DNA of 64,000 bases from Triglochin maritima (Eukaryota > Streptophyta > Magnoliopsida > Alismatales > Juncaginaceae). Location of the stretch: the NCBI GenBank assembly GCA_963682175.1, contig OY821775.1, positions 2,418,001 through 2,482,000 of the forward strand, read 5' to 3'. Each line of letters begins with the position of its first letter. Position 1 is the first letter of the stretch. The position numbers were made by a program, and so were the translations under genes. The notes below the pieces were generated by a model. That model was not told the DNA's origin. It made no database searches and saw nothing but the letters and a program-made list of their open reading frames with translations. Below, one piece after another: positions 38,995-50,780 of the stretch.

Positions 38995-41900
38995 CCCGGC
39001 TGGGAGCAGAAGTACTGCTTCTAGCCAAAGGTTTGTGCAGGAACCTCCCGGTTATGCTAGTAATGTATCTAGCATTCCTAGGCCCACTAACTACTCAATC
39101 CAGACAGGAGAGGAATTTGCTCTTGAATTTATGCAGGAGCGAGCCAACCCTAGAAAGCCTTCTGTACAAAATGCAGCAGGTGATCCCAATTCCACCACAC
39201 ATTATTCCGATCTGAAGGGCATGGCGAGCATTCCTCGCACTGAATCTGAAAACGGATCTGGTGCTTCAGTTCTTGCAATTAGAGATAAAGGACAGGCTAA
39301 AGAATCTGAAAAGAAATGCTTCTCTAGGGCTGATGCAGAAAGTTATTATGAATCTGTAAGAGAAGTTCCACGGCCTTCAATAGGTGAGGGAAGTTATCAA
39401 GGATCCACTGTTAGGTATGCTTCATCAGTCTCATCTGATGGTTCATCCTCAAGGATTAGGTTCTTCTGCAGTTTTGGTGGTAAAATCCTTCCCCGGCCAA
39501 GTGATGGGAAGCTAAGATATGTAGGAGGTGAGACACACATTATCCGGGTTGGCAGAGACATCTGTTGGCAGGAGCTCATGCATAAAACTCGTAAAATCTG
39601 TAATCAACCTCATACAGTCAAATATCAGCTGCCTGGCGAAGAACTTGATGCACTTGTTTCTGTTTCTTGTGACGAAGATCTCCAGAATATGATGGAAGAG
39701 TTTGGTATTTTAGATGGTGGTGATGGTTCACATAAATTTAGGATGTTCCTTTTTTCTTCAGGGGATGCACATGATGTGCCCTTTGGTGTAGGAAGTGGTG
39801 AGAGTGATTCTGAATTTCAGTACATGATTGCTGTAAATGGGTTGGAATCCTCTGTCTCTGGGAAGGTCTCTGGTGGGTATGGCATGGGAAGTGTATCTAC
39901 AAATAACTTGGAACAGTTATTGAACTTCAGTGCCGCGGATGGCCAACCGATGGAAAGAGTTGGAATAAGGACAAGCATGTCAGTCCATTCTGCCCCAAAT
40001 CTATCTCAGCCAACACACCAACACTTGCCTACTGTGCCTGGATTGCCTTATCATCAAGGGCAAGTTGAAAGTTACTTGCTGACAGCTGCCCATCCGCATG
40101 ACACTTACTCCAACATGGATAGCAGGATTTCAATGCCATTGTCCTATGAATATAGTTCTCATTACGCACCGTCGCTAGGATCTTCTGTCTCCCAACCAAC
40201 CTACAATGGGTCCATACATCAGCAAGGTATAACAGGGGGTGTTTATGGTGGCTTACGACTGCATGATCCGAAAGTTCCTATTAAGGAGGTCGTTTCAAAT
40301 CTTGATGGCTTTGCCCAGAAAAGGAATGAATGTCAACAGGCTCAACCTGCAGGGGTTGAGTTGCTTACCAAAAAAACACAGCATGACGAATCTGTTCCGG
40401 ACCTTATGCAAACTGATGAAAGTAAACATTTGAGACATGTGCCGATACCTGTGGTGAATCCTGGAAACCCTGATCAGACATGTGAATCAAATGATGACAT
40501 CTCTTGCAGTTCTGGCTATCCTGACTCTGATGTAAAAGATGGCAGTTCTAACGATCCACCTCCACGCCCTTTTCGAGTATTTCATTCTGAGAGAACCCCC
40601 CGTGAGCTGTCCGAATCAAAAAACCGTCTTTCAAAATCCGATGATTCAATTGCATCTCAGTTGTTCACATCTCAGTCACATCCTGAAGTTCCACATGTTG
40701 TTTCTGAATTCGCTGATCCATCGCATGATGGGAAGTTGTTATCTCAGGCCGAGTATCCTTCATCATCAGTGAAGCAGCCATATCATAATGCTCTGCCTGT
40801 AAGTGGTGCACCACCACACTACAAAGAATACAAAGAGCCAAGTGGTGTTCCTATGCAGGCCAATAGGCATCATCCGCCGGAAGCCGCAATTGACTCAGCC
40901 TCTCAACCCACACATCAAGTGGAATCTCAAGTAGCCGTTGAAGGAGGGCCAGAAAACAGTGTGAAGCTGCCAAAACCACCTACACATGCTCCTAAACCCA
41001 CCAATTTTGTAGATGACAAGCCTGTTAGTGAAGATGACGGTATGAGTGGACTGACAGATGGTCATCGGCCACAGCTTCCTGTTGACGATTTGGTGTCAGG
41101 AGAACCCAAAGCATTTCCAGAAACAACCTTCATGGTGCATAATCCTTTGGGTGATAATCCCGGAACCTCTGATTTTGCTGAATCTCATATAGACACGGCA
41201 AATGCTGATCCTGGGCCAATAAAAAAGGACATTCTTATTGACATTAATGATCGGTTTCCTCCTGGCCTTCTCTCTGATATTTTCTCTAGGGCAAGAATAA
41301 CCGAAGATTCTTCAATCATAAATGCATTGCGAAATGATAATGCTGTTTTAAGTGTGAACATGCAAAACCCTGAACCTAAAAGATGGTCATTCTTTAGAAA
41401 TTTGGCTCAGGATGAGTTTGCACGCAAAGATGTCTCTCTTATCGACCAGGATCACATTGGATATCCTCTCCCACATCAGATGATTCAAGAGGGTGTTTCA
41501 CTGACTTCTGGTTTTGCACCCGTGAGTGGTGGTCATGAAATGGACCAGATTGATTCTCGAATTAATATGAATGCTCAAATGCATGAAGACCTATCTCATA
41601 TTGCTGCTCATGATATTAATGCTTTTCAAGAAGAAAACAGTGAAAGTATGCAGGTTGACAGCGCCTTAATGAGAATTGGAGAAGATCCAGGACCACCTGT
41701 CTCGGAGTATGAGGTACTGTTTGTTCTATGACTTTTGTTTGTAATATTAATAACCATTGAGCTAAGATTTCTTTATTATGAGTTATGACTTGTCATTCGT
41801 TACTGCTTCCAGGACGGAAATGCAGAAGCAGAATATGGTGGTTTCTATCTTGACCCTACTATTCATGATCTTGATCTTAGTAACTTGCAGGTATGCTTCT

Positions 41901-44893
41901 CAATGGCTAAATCTTTTCTTTCCTCTTGTCTTTGTTATGATGGCAGAAACATTCTTTGTTATGACTTAAAGAATTCCTGTAAATGCTATAGTTTTTAGAG
42001 ATGATTTGGTGACTTAATCTTTTCAGAACAAACTGTCTGGTTTTGTTGCATTTCATCTCTTATCAAAGCCATATATGTGGTCATTTATCTTAGTTATTCT
42101 TACATTTCAACATCTACGCCAAGAAAAAGCTTTATCATTTATCTTAGTTATTCTTACATTTCAATGCAGATGATAAAAAATGAGGATCTTGAAGAGCAGA
42201 AAGAGTTAGGTTCCGGTACATTTGGAACCGTATATCACGGGAAATGGAGAGGCAGTGATGTTGCTATAAAGCGGATAAAGAAGAGTTGTTTTGCAGGGCG
42301 TTCATCAGAGCAGGAAAAATTGGTATGTTCTCCTAGTAGTAAATTTGATTTGTTGTTATACCTACTCTACTATGCAGTGTGTTTGTATTCGTGCTCCCAT
42401 GGTCCTCACCATATTTAAACACATCAAAACATGGTTGAATGTATAACAAATGACTTAGCTAGCATAATAAATTACTGAGGACGTGTGAAGTTTCTCTTTT
42501 ATCCATCACTATGTTTTCCTTTTTAACTAAAATAGCAAATATCATTTTATCCTTCTCAGACCATTGAATTTTGGAGAGAGGCTGCAATCCTTTCCAAGCT
42601 TCACCATCCAAATGTCCTTGCATTTTATGGCGTTGTTCAAGATGGACCAGGGGGTGCATTAGCGACAGTGACAGAATTTATGGTGAATGGTTCTCTCAGA
42701 CATGTTTTGCTACGAAAAGACAAGTAATGTCTCCTAGCATTTCTTTGGATCATTAATGTTTTCTACGTTTCTAGTTTCTATGACTTGTTTAATCATACTT
42801 TTTTTGATTTTATGTTTAAAATATTTTCTCAATGAAACTGGCAGATATCTTGATCGTCGCAAGCGTCTCATAATTGCCATGGATGCGGCCTTTGGAATGG
42901 AATATTTGCACTCTAAGAATATCGTGCATTTTGATTTGAAATGTGATAATTTGCTTGTAAATCTCAAAGATCCTCAGCGACCCATATGTAAGGTAATTAT
43001 TCATTTTCAAGTTTCAATCAACCTTGATAATATATTGCAAATATTAGCACCTAATGGGGGTTTGTCTTGATGGAAAATGGGGGTTTGTCTTGATGGAAGA
43101 GGCATGAAAATTGGTTTCCCTTGAAATCCTTATCCTATATGCATAGCAGGTTGTTCACTCTTTAATCAGCATTCCAGACAAGAATTAATCTTGTTTCCCT
43201 TTTTGTTTTATTTGTATTACTCCAAGCGTAACCGTTGCTGTCATTATTTGCCGTTCAGGTTGGTGACTTTGGCTTATCTAAGATTAAGCGAAATACTTTG
43301 GTATCTGGAGGCGTTAGAGGAACTTTACCATGGATGGCTCCAGAGTTGTTGAATGGCAGTAGCAGCAAAGTTTCTGAGAAGGTGGTTATTTATATTTTCT
43401 GCTTTGAATGAGAATTCTTTTTATGCCAAATAATCATTTTACATTATTACTAATTCCAAAGTTCCAAGCTTTTACACTTCAGTCTAAAGAGAAATAGTAA
43501 ATTTGTGTCACCCAAGCTCATGGGTTGGCAATAGATGGCTTCATAAAACATGAATAACTTATGAATCTAATACTTGAATTGTATATGCAAGCATGTTTTT
43601 ATGCAAATGTTTTGGTTTTCGTGTGCGCAACAATTGTCATCTAGTATTTTTCTATGCAATGTCCATCTTTGGTCATACTCGCTATTTCAGTTGACCAAAA
43701 GCATCATTGCTTTATTATCGAAACCTTTCTAACCTATTTCATAATTCCACATGCACGGTTCAGGTCCACATTTGGGGATTTACTTTCCTTTTATATTCAG
43801 ATATGATCCTGCTTGTTTAGTTGCTTAAAAATAACTAAATAAGCCATGTTTTGTAGTCAACCAAATTGCAGTCCCACGTTATTGAGCTAACCTGCCATAT
43901 GCATTATTCCCTTTTGTTTGTTATTGCGGGTGCACCCCTCTCTGTTATGATTTTTTCCCTTAAGCTTCAAAATTCTTGCAGGTTGATGTATTCTCCTTTG
44001 GTATTGTCATGTGGGAAATCCTCACAGGAGAGGAGCCTTACGCTAATATGCATTATGGTGCCATCATAGGTATGTTAGCCTTAGCCTTTCCTTGTTGCTG
44101 TGTTGAGGATCATTTTCACCCCATGTTATGTGGTGTGTAATATTTTGAGCTTTGTAAAGTTAAAAAAATAATAATAATCACAAATGCCTTCTGTAGAATG
44201 CATTAGAATGTCAAAATACTAGGCGCAGCGCAGGTATTTTCTTCAGTGAGCTATCTAGGATGCAATGTGATTCTGGCACTAAAATGGTGGCCAGTGCAGC
44301 ACATATTAATGCTATTTGAAGTATTTGATAGTTCCATTATTATTTCTCCTACATCTTGATTAGTCAAACCTGTTAGGCATAAAATGGTGTCATTTCACTT
44401 ACATGAAACAGATTTTCTTTTTCTAATATTTTTTAAAGTAACCACTCCTATATGAATGAGAAAGAGCTTAAGCACTGATCTAAGATTTGGCAAATTTTGT
44501 TTGGTGTTTCTGTGTGGAATCTGTGGATGTTAGAACTGTTTCGGTTCTTTTTCAGTCAGTTGCAAACGTGTATGAAGTTAGTTTGCAGTTTTTATCTAAA
44601 CTGAACTTCTAAATTTGTCAAATTGTTGTCTACATTAATACTTTTGTCCTCTATTATCATAGGTTGACTTAATATTTTATGGATGTGCTTATATTCCTAA
44701 TTTCCCAATACATTCAGGTGGCATTGTCAATAACACCTTGAGGCCTCCAATACCAAGTTCATGTGACCCGGAATGGAGAATTTTGATGGAGCAGTGTTGG
44801 GCACCCGATCCCCTTGATCGGCCTTCATTCACAGAGATAGCTAGCCGCTTACGAGTGATGTCTCAACAAAGCAAAACTCATGTTACTAAGTGA
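38951..44893 (+). CDS. Raf-like MAPKKK with N-terminal PB1 domain (B-group type)
   Basis: Eight exons: 38951-41713, 41813-41890, 42170-42322, 42560-42723, 42845-42992, 43259-43381, 43982-44069 and 44718-44893. They give 1,230 aa, typical of plant B-group Raf-like kinases. [18 protein letters not shown] near the N-terminus is a group hallmark. A PB1 domain (about 168-262: [19 protein letters not shown]...LRYVGGET) follows, then a long Ser/Pro-rich linker. The kinase domain runs from about 953 to 1220: GSGTFG (961-966), Lys981, HFDLKCDN (1081-1088, with HFD replacing HRD as is usual in this group), DFG (1105-1107) and WMAPEL. Catalytic Lys and Asp residues are present, so activity is expected. 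Relatives phosphorylate SnRK2 kinases in osmotic or ABA signalling; that role here is inferred. The second ATG (38957) is an alternative start. Confidence 0.94.
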
Positions 44894-45534
44894 TGCTCTT
44901 TGGGGTGATCGATTATCGTTAACCTATACTTGCTGAAAATATGTGAGAGACTGGAACCCATATATATTTTGCAGGATATGTGGACTGTGCTCTTGCATAT
45001 TAATTTTTTCAGCCAACTTACCTTTTCATAAACGAACATAGAATGTTTACAAGATGACAAAAGTCGGACATCTTTGCTGCCCCACAACCATAGTGGTGTG
45101 ATGGAGAGAACTGCCTTGCATTGATGAAAGCTGCAGGTTGATTTTAAGTTTTTCGTTACAAGTTTTGAGTGTAAGTTTCAGTTGATTTTTAGTTTCAAGT
45201 GTGGTTCACATTTTTAGAGAAGACAGATGTTAAATAGAATAACATAGTATGTTGTGGTTAGTTGAGATGTAATTTTTTTTTATGTCAGACATCTGCATTT
45301 ACATGCAGTTTTTATTAATTTTAAGATGCAATTTTATTTTGTCGACTGCTTTCAACATAAAAGCTGTACCTATATTTAACTCATCGCAGGGTGGTTGTAA
45401 ACTTATGATTGGTATGCGGATAAAAGTAAAAGTAACTTTCAATGATTCCATATGGAAAACAGATAAAACTGGACTAATGAATATATTATCAGGTGATTTG
45501 AAGTTATAATTAGAGCAAGCTCTTAAAGATGAAG
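44894..45534. other. 3' region of the kinase gene
   Basis: Expected 3' UTR and downstream sequence of the kinase gene; no other feature was seen before the duplicated block at 45535. Confidence 0.4.
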
Positions 45535-45650
45535 AATTTGTACCTACCTTTCTTTGCAATTCAAGAATTGGAAACTTTTAATCTTATCACCAAAACTTGA
45601 ATGACAGTTTCCATCGTGTTCCCGATCTTTTCTAGGGTATTTTATCTTTT
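45535..45650 (+). repeat. 116-bp direct repeat, left copy, flanking an LTR-like element
   Basis: This begins AATTTGTACCTACC and ends TTTTATCTTTT. It matches 46636-46751 at more than 90% of positions by eye. The two copies bracket the LTR-like repeat at 45699-46633. Confidence 0.85.
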
Positions 45651-45698
45651 TGTGAGAATTAGTTAGTTCGTGAAAGATGTGTTCTTACGGTCTACTTT

Positions 45699-46633
45699 TG
45701 TTGAATATTGGTCTATATTTGTTGAGGAAACAAATTCAGGAAGAATCGGTCGATCGGATGGGATCCGGTCTACCGATCCACAACCTAGGAGTTTTGGCGA
45801 AGAAGATTCGGTCTACCGAATTAGATTCCAGACACTTCGGATGCAGCTGGGATCGGACGATCGAATTGGATTCGGTCTACCGTAAGAGGGTAATAGAAAC
45901 TTCAGTCTTCAGAACAACGGGTTCGGTAAACTGTTGGAGTGATTTTTTGGTGTTCCGAGAATCTAAAAGTGTCTGTCCAATTTAGCACGGTCCACCGAGG
46001 GGTTCTCAGTCGACCGAAGGGTTGTTGGAGAATTAGTTAGTTCGTGGAAGAAGCGTTCTTGCAGTCTACCGAGCCGCACGAAGAAGCGTTCTCGCAGTCA
46101 ACCGGGAAGGATTCGGTTAACCGAATCGCAACAGGAATCACTCCTGTTGAGTCACGAACGGTCGACCAAATGAGCATCGGTCGACCGTTTTCCACAAATT
46201 GTTCAGCTCGGTTTTGCTTAATTGTAGTTTGATTTTTGAGTCTATAAAAGAACTTTTTTGCTCTTGGTTTTAGAACAACGTACAAGTGTAATATTTCATT
46301 CATTGTGAGTTTGGAGATTAAGGCTAGAGATAGATCTAAAGTGCTTTGGAGGAACTATTGCTTCTATATACTTGTAATCTCGGTTACTTCTTTTGTTGGA
46401 GAAGCGAAAGAATGAAATGAAACCCACAAGAGACCCCCCAATGACGTAGACACGTTGCCGAACCTTGTAAATTGCGTGTGTCGTGGTTGTTTCAGGTGTG
46501 CGTTTGTGTTTGCTTGTTTGTTTCCATTTTATTAGTGTTCTTGTTGCATTAAGTTTGGGAGAGGGTCCGAAGTTATTTCCGCAAGTCAATATTCGGTATT
46601 ACGTAGTGCGTTTAATCGTGTCGTGTTAGTGCA
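45699..46633 (+). repeat. LTR-like repeat, copy 2 (full length, about 935 bp)
   Basis: It begins TGTTGAATATTGGTC and ends GTGTTAGTGCA, the TG...CA pattern of LTRs. Near 46245 it has CTATAAAAG, a promoter-like TATA, then GTGTAATATTTCATTCATTG. It is collinear with copies at 11178 and 49345. No internal retrotransposon genes adjoin it, so it looks like a solo LTR. No 5-bp target duplication is visible at these exact borders. About 13 imperfect CGGTNNACCG palindromes occupy the first half. Confidence 0.75.
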
Positions 46634-46635
46634 TC

Positions 46636-46751
46636 AATTTGTACCTACCCTTCTTTGCAATTCAAGAATTAGAAACTTTTAATCTTATCACCAAAACTTG
46701 AACGACAGTTTCCTTCATGTTCCCAATTTTTTCTAGGGCATTTTATCTTTT
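46636..46751 (+). repeat. 116-bp direct repeat, right copy
   Basis: Partner of 45535-45650. It starts 2 bp after the LTR-like end. Differences are scattered substitutions, so the duplication is not recent. Confidence 0.85.
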
Positions 46752-47221
46752 TAATTATATCTCTTCATGTGTTAGTTTCTAGTCTTTGGTAATTTAAAAT
46801 AAAAAAATATAGCAAACCGAATTAGTCCCAAGTGGTAAAATTGTTCCAATCTGATGAACTGATGAGTCACAACTCACAAAGTTACAAAATTGTTCCCATC
46901 TTCTTTCTATATAAAAATGAAATCTATAGGAATCGCAAATTGTGGTCACAATTTCTGAATTTCCTAATGAAACCGACACCAACTTCCATTCAATTAATCA
47001 CACATCAACATTTCACCGACATCATCTTGATCTTGATCTTATCTCATGTCATGTTAGTCAAATACGCGTGAACGGTCCATAAGTTTTCCGTAAATTTGTA
47101 AATGCCCCAAGTGAGCTTCCTTCGACTTTCCAAGAAACAAAGTTGCAAAATATCCAAAAAACTGCCGAAATTCCATCCACTCTTCTTTTCCGCTTTCCCC
47201 ACGCGAACAACAGAAACACGG

Positions 47222-47270
47222 CACGTGTCACCCAAACGCGTTAACGCCCACAATCCAAAACCTATAAATA
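47222..47270 (+). promoter_or_regulatory. CML promoter: ABRE/G-box and TATA box
   Basis: CACGTGTC (47222-47229) is a G-box with an ABRE core (ACGTGTC). TATAAATA (47263-47270) follows 33 bp later and lies 96 bp upstream of the CML start codon. This spacing is normal for a plant core promoter and suggests possible stress or abscisic-acid response. Confidence 0.6.
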
Positions 47271-47365
47271 GTTCACATACCTCACATTCCAAACCAAATC
47301 CACTTCTTTAGCCACTATTTTGAGACAAAACTTAACCCTAGAATTTGGGATACCAAAACACATCC

Positions 47366-47944
47366 ATGGGAGCAATCACTTGGTTTAGATCTCGAATTCT
47401 CAAGAAATCCAAGAAATTGAAATCCAATGATTCGTCGGTGGACTCCTCCGTTGGTGCACCTTCTCAGTCACCTACCCTAACATCGTCGTCAACCGTTAAA
47501 CTTCACGGGGATGGATACCTCAAAAAAGTGTTTGACAAGTTTGATATGGACGGAAACGGTGAAATATCAATCAATGAGTTGCAATCCATGCTTCGGGCTT
47601 TCGGGGCTCCAGACCCTAATTCAGAGGCATTGTCCATAATGAATGTGGTGGATCTGGATTGCGACGGTTGCATTGGTTTTGATGAGTTTTCACTTGTAAT
47701 CCAAAAGGATGTGGATGAAGGGAAAATCTTGGATGACTTAAGACAAGCGTTTGCGATGTACGACCGCGATGAGAATGGATTGATCTCTGCCTCGGAGCTA
47801 CATTGGGTGATGCGAGAGGTCGTCGGAGAGAAGACCACTTCATTGGAGGAGTGCAAGAAGATGATAAGAGGTGTGGATAGAGATGGAGATGGAAATGTGT
47901 GCTTTGAGGAATTTGTAAATATGATGTCTCATTCTCTAACATGA
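47366..47944 (+). CDS. Calmodulin-like calcium sensor with four EF-hands
   Basis: An intronless frame of 192 aa with four EF-hand loops: 60-71 (DMDGNGEISINE), 96-107 (DLDCDGCIGFDE), 133-144 (DRDENGLISASE) and 171-182 (DRDGDGNVCFEE). Each has Asp at position 1 and Glu at position 12, so all four should bind calcium. The 45-residue N-terminal extension is basic (FRSRILKKSKKLK) and then Ser-rich, unlike calmodulin. This places it among the CML proteins rather than true calmodulins (about 149 aa). It likely relays calcium signals to partner proteins in cytosol or nucleus. The ATG at 47366 is the first in frame and follows the TATA box by 96 bp. The gene sits between two oppositely oriented LTR-like repeats. 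Confidence 0.93.
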   Translation: MGAITWFRSRILKKSKKLKSNDSSVDSSVGAPSQSPTLTSSSTVKLHGDGYLKKVFDKFDMDGNGEISINELQSMLRAFGAPDPNSEALSIMNVVDLDCDGCIGFDEFSLVIQKDVDEGKILDDLRQAFAMYDRDENGLISASELHWVMREVVGEKTTSLEECKKMIRGVDRDGDGNVCFEEFVNMMSHSLT

Positions 47945-49344
47945 ATGTTGTATTAGAACTTCAACTATATATAGTACATACACAAAGTAGTTGACCTGGG
48001 TTTTTATTTGTTGAAAATTCTTGTTCCTTTGGTGTGTCAATATAAACATACTCATAAGTCATAACTCACTGGGTATATAAATCGGAAATACATTTTACTT
48101 TGTAAACTTATCATCTTTTATTTATGTATTTACTGTTTGTTTGTTATTGTTGTGATCAGACTACCTTACCAATTTCCTTATTTTCTAAGATAAGATATTT
48201 TTCAGCATTTAATGAAATCTATTTTAGTTTATGTTCTCTTGTGCGATTTGACATAAATTACCCCAATACATCATTTTCTAACAACAAAATAACTACTGGT
48301 TTGTATATTTAAATTCAGCATTTTCTCTTGTATATCTACTTGCACGAGTCTTTAAAGAAAATTACATGTAATTAGCTTATTCCTCCAGGATTCATTAGTC
48401 TGAAAATTTCTTAAAAGTTGTCTTACAGTTTTTTTCCTCGAAGATACGTGTGAATGAGTGATGCCATCACATCTTTATATTCAAAGTCGGCTCCAACCAA
48501 ATAACTTTCCGATTCCCTTCTAACGAAGGAAAAAAACATCATAATAATCCGATAACTTCAGAGTAGGGTAACGTATCATATGGATAACGTCATTTTGAAA
48601 CCTAATTCTTGTAATCTAGTGATCTTTTGAACTTTATCGTTTGGTTGTGATTTTAAAAACCAAAGAAGAAAAAGTATATATTTGATGCTTGCCATAACAG
48701 ATCCACAAGAGTATGGTTTTGAAAAAGGTATTAAATTTGAAAATCCGTTGATACCAGAAAATTCCACAAACATCACTGTCTGAACTCTTAACTGTTAAGA
48801 CACCCACATTTCAGATGATCTTCAAAAGACATCACCATCTCAAGACAAAGTGGTTATACATTTGTTACATGAAATCATTCCTAGACCATGGATTTAAGGA
48901 TCACTCCTTAGTTATCTTAATAATTAGTCGTCTCTACGGACAAAGCTGCCCATTCCTGGAAAAACCTCTAGCTTCACTTCATTCAATCGTTCGTCGTACT
49001 GCGATTCTCCAATTCGATCATTATGAATGCAGGAGGTGTTTAACATAATTCGCTAATCACTCGTACGTGTCTTCACATAAAGTGATTGCAGATATAAACA
49101 GGATATACTACTTGTTTGTTTCAGGGAAATCAACCTTCATCTTCCTTCCTTCTTGATTCAATGTCGAGTACAAGTGTTATAAACCTGAAAAGAACAACAT
49201 AATAGTTTGTAACTTCACAATTTGGTTTCTGAATATAGTACAGAAGATGGTCGGTATTTCTACCATGTTGAGAATAGTGTCACACTGGATTATTGCAACG
49301 TGAACGATTTGAAGTTGTAAGTGTTGGGAAAGGGGATCTAACAA
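47945..49344. other. Gene-free spacer downstream of the CML gene
   Basis: This contains the CML 3' UTR. Nothing else was recognised. Confidence 0.4.
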
Positions 49345-50292
49345 TGCACTAACACGATACGGATTAAACGCATCACGTAACACCTGAATATTGACTTGCG
49401 GAAATAACTTCGGACCCTCTCTCAAACTTAATGCAACAAGAACACTAATAAAATGGAAACAAACAAGCAAACACAAACGCACACCTTAAACAACCACGAC
49501 ACATGTCATTTACAAGGTTCGGCAACGTGCCTACGTCCTTGGGGAGTCTCCTGCGGGTTTCCTTTCATTCTTCCGCTTCTCCAACAAGAGAAACAACCGA
49601 GATTACAAGTATATGGAGACAATAAGTCCTCCAAAACACTCTAGATCTATCTCTAAACTTAATCTCTCAACTCACAATGAAGGAAATATTACACTTGTAC
49701 GTTCTAAAACCAATAGCAAACAAGTCTTTTTATAGACTTAAAAACCGAATTATAATTAAGCAAAACCGAGCTGAACAATTCATGGGAAACGGTCGACCAA
49801 TGCTCATTTGGTCGACCGTTCGTGACTTAACATGAGCGATTCCTGTTGCGATTCGGTTAACCGAATCCTTCCCGGTTGACCGTGGGAACGCTTCTTCGTG
49901 TGACTCGGTATACCGTGAGAACGATTCTCCCACGAACTAACTAATTCTCCACCAACCCCACGGTCGACCGAGCACCCTCGGTGAACCGTGCCAATTTGGA
50001 CAAACATTTTTAGATTCTCGGAATACCAAAAATCTCTTCAACGGTTTACCGAACCCGTTGTTCCGAAGTGTCTTTATCCCTCTTACGGTAGATTGAATCT
50101 AATTCGGTCGTCCAATCCCACCTGCACCTGAAGTGCCTGAAATCCTTGGTTCGGTGGACCGAATCCAATTCAGTAGTCTGAACCCTTCTTCGCCAAAATT
50201 CCTGGGGTTTTGGATCGGTAGACTGGATCCCATTCGGTCGACCGATTCTTCGTGGATTTGTTTTCTTAACAAATATAGACCACTATTCAACA
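49345..50292 (-). repeat. LTR-like repeat, copy 3 (full length, about 948 bp, minus strand)
   Basis: On the minus strand it starts TGTTGAATAGTGGTC (from 50292) and ends GTGTTAGTGCA (at 49345). It is collinear throughout with the copy at 45699, including the TATA-like box, the GTGTAATATTTCCTTCATTG block, the CGGTNNACCG palindromes and the GGGAGAGGGTCCGAAGTTAT block near the 3' end. The opposite orientation excludes it from pairing with copy 2 as one element. No target duplication is visible. Confidence 0.75.
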
Positions 50293-50780
50293 GTAAGCGT
50301 CACATGCGCTTGAAATGACATTTCACCTCTGTGAAAGCAAGGAACACACTATGGAAGATCAGATTTTTCATAACCAAATGGAAGAATAAAAATAAAAATT
50401 GTGAAAACAATCAAGTTTATTTCTTGTGCTGCATATTTTACTTCAGCTGACGATCAGGATCATCGGTACCTAAACTACATGAAATTTCAACAATAATATA
50501 CTATATCGCATTTCAACTATCGACTGGTTGTTTCATTGTATACAGCTAAATGGATGCATGAGGGTTTTACAAAATGCAGGAGAAAAAAACTGCACATTAT
50601 CATATGATTAGTTCAGTAATCTAATGGCTTACTTTTGGATGCACTTAGTGACTAGTAACGATTATAAGATTTACCAATTTGCAATTTGCCTGCAACATGT
50701 AAGCACTCGGAGCACATCGACCAACAAAATTCTCACATCCACCGGGTTTTTTTTTTGCAGGATGCTCTGCCAAGGTTCAT
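50293..50780. other. Short spacer, 3' side of the PPR gene
   Basis: Probable 3' UTR of the PPR gene; no other feature was seen. Confidence 0.4.

Noticed and set aside
47503..47942. Minus-strand frames over the calmodulin-like gene
   Set aside because: Shadow frames of four clear EF-hands on the plus strand.
45699..50292. The LTR-like copies at 45699 and 49345 as the two ends of one retrotransposon
   Set aside because: They are in opposite orientations, the DNA between contains an intact calmodulin-like gene, and no gag or pol motifs are present.
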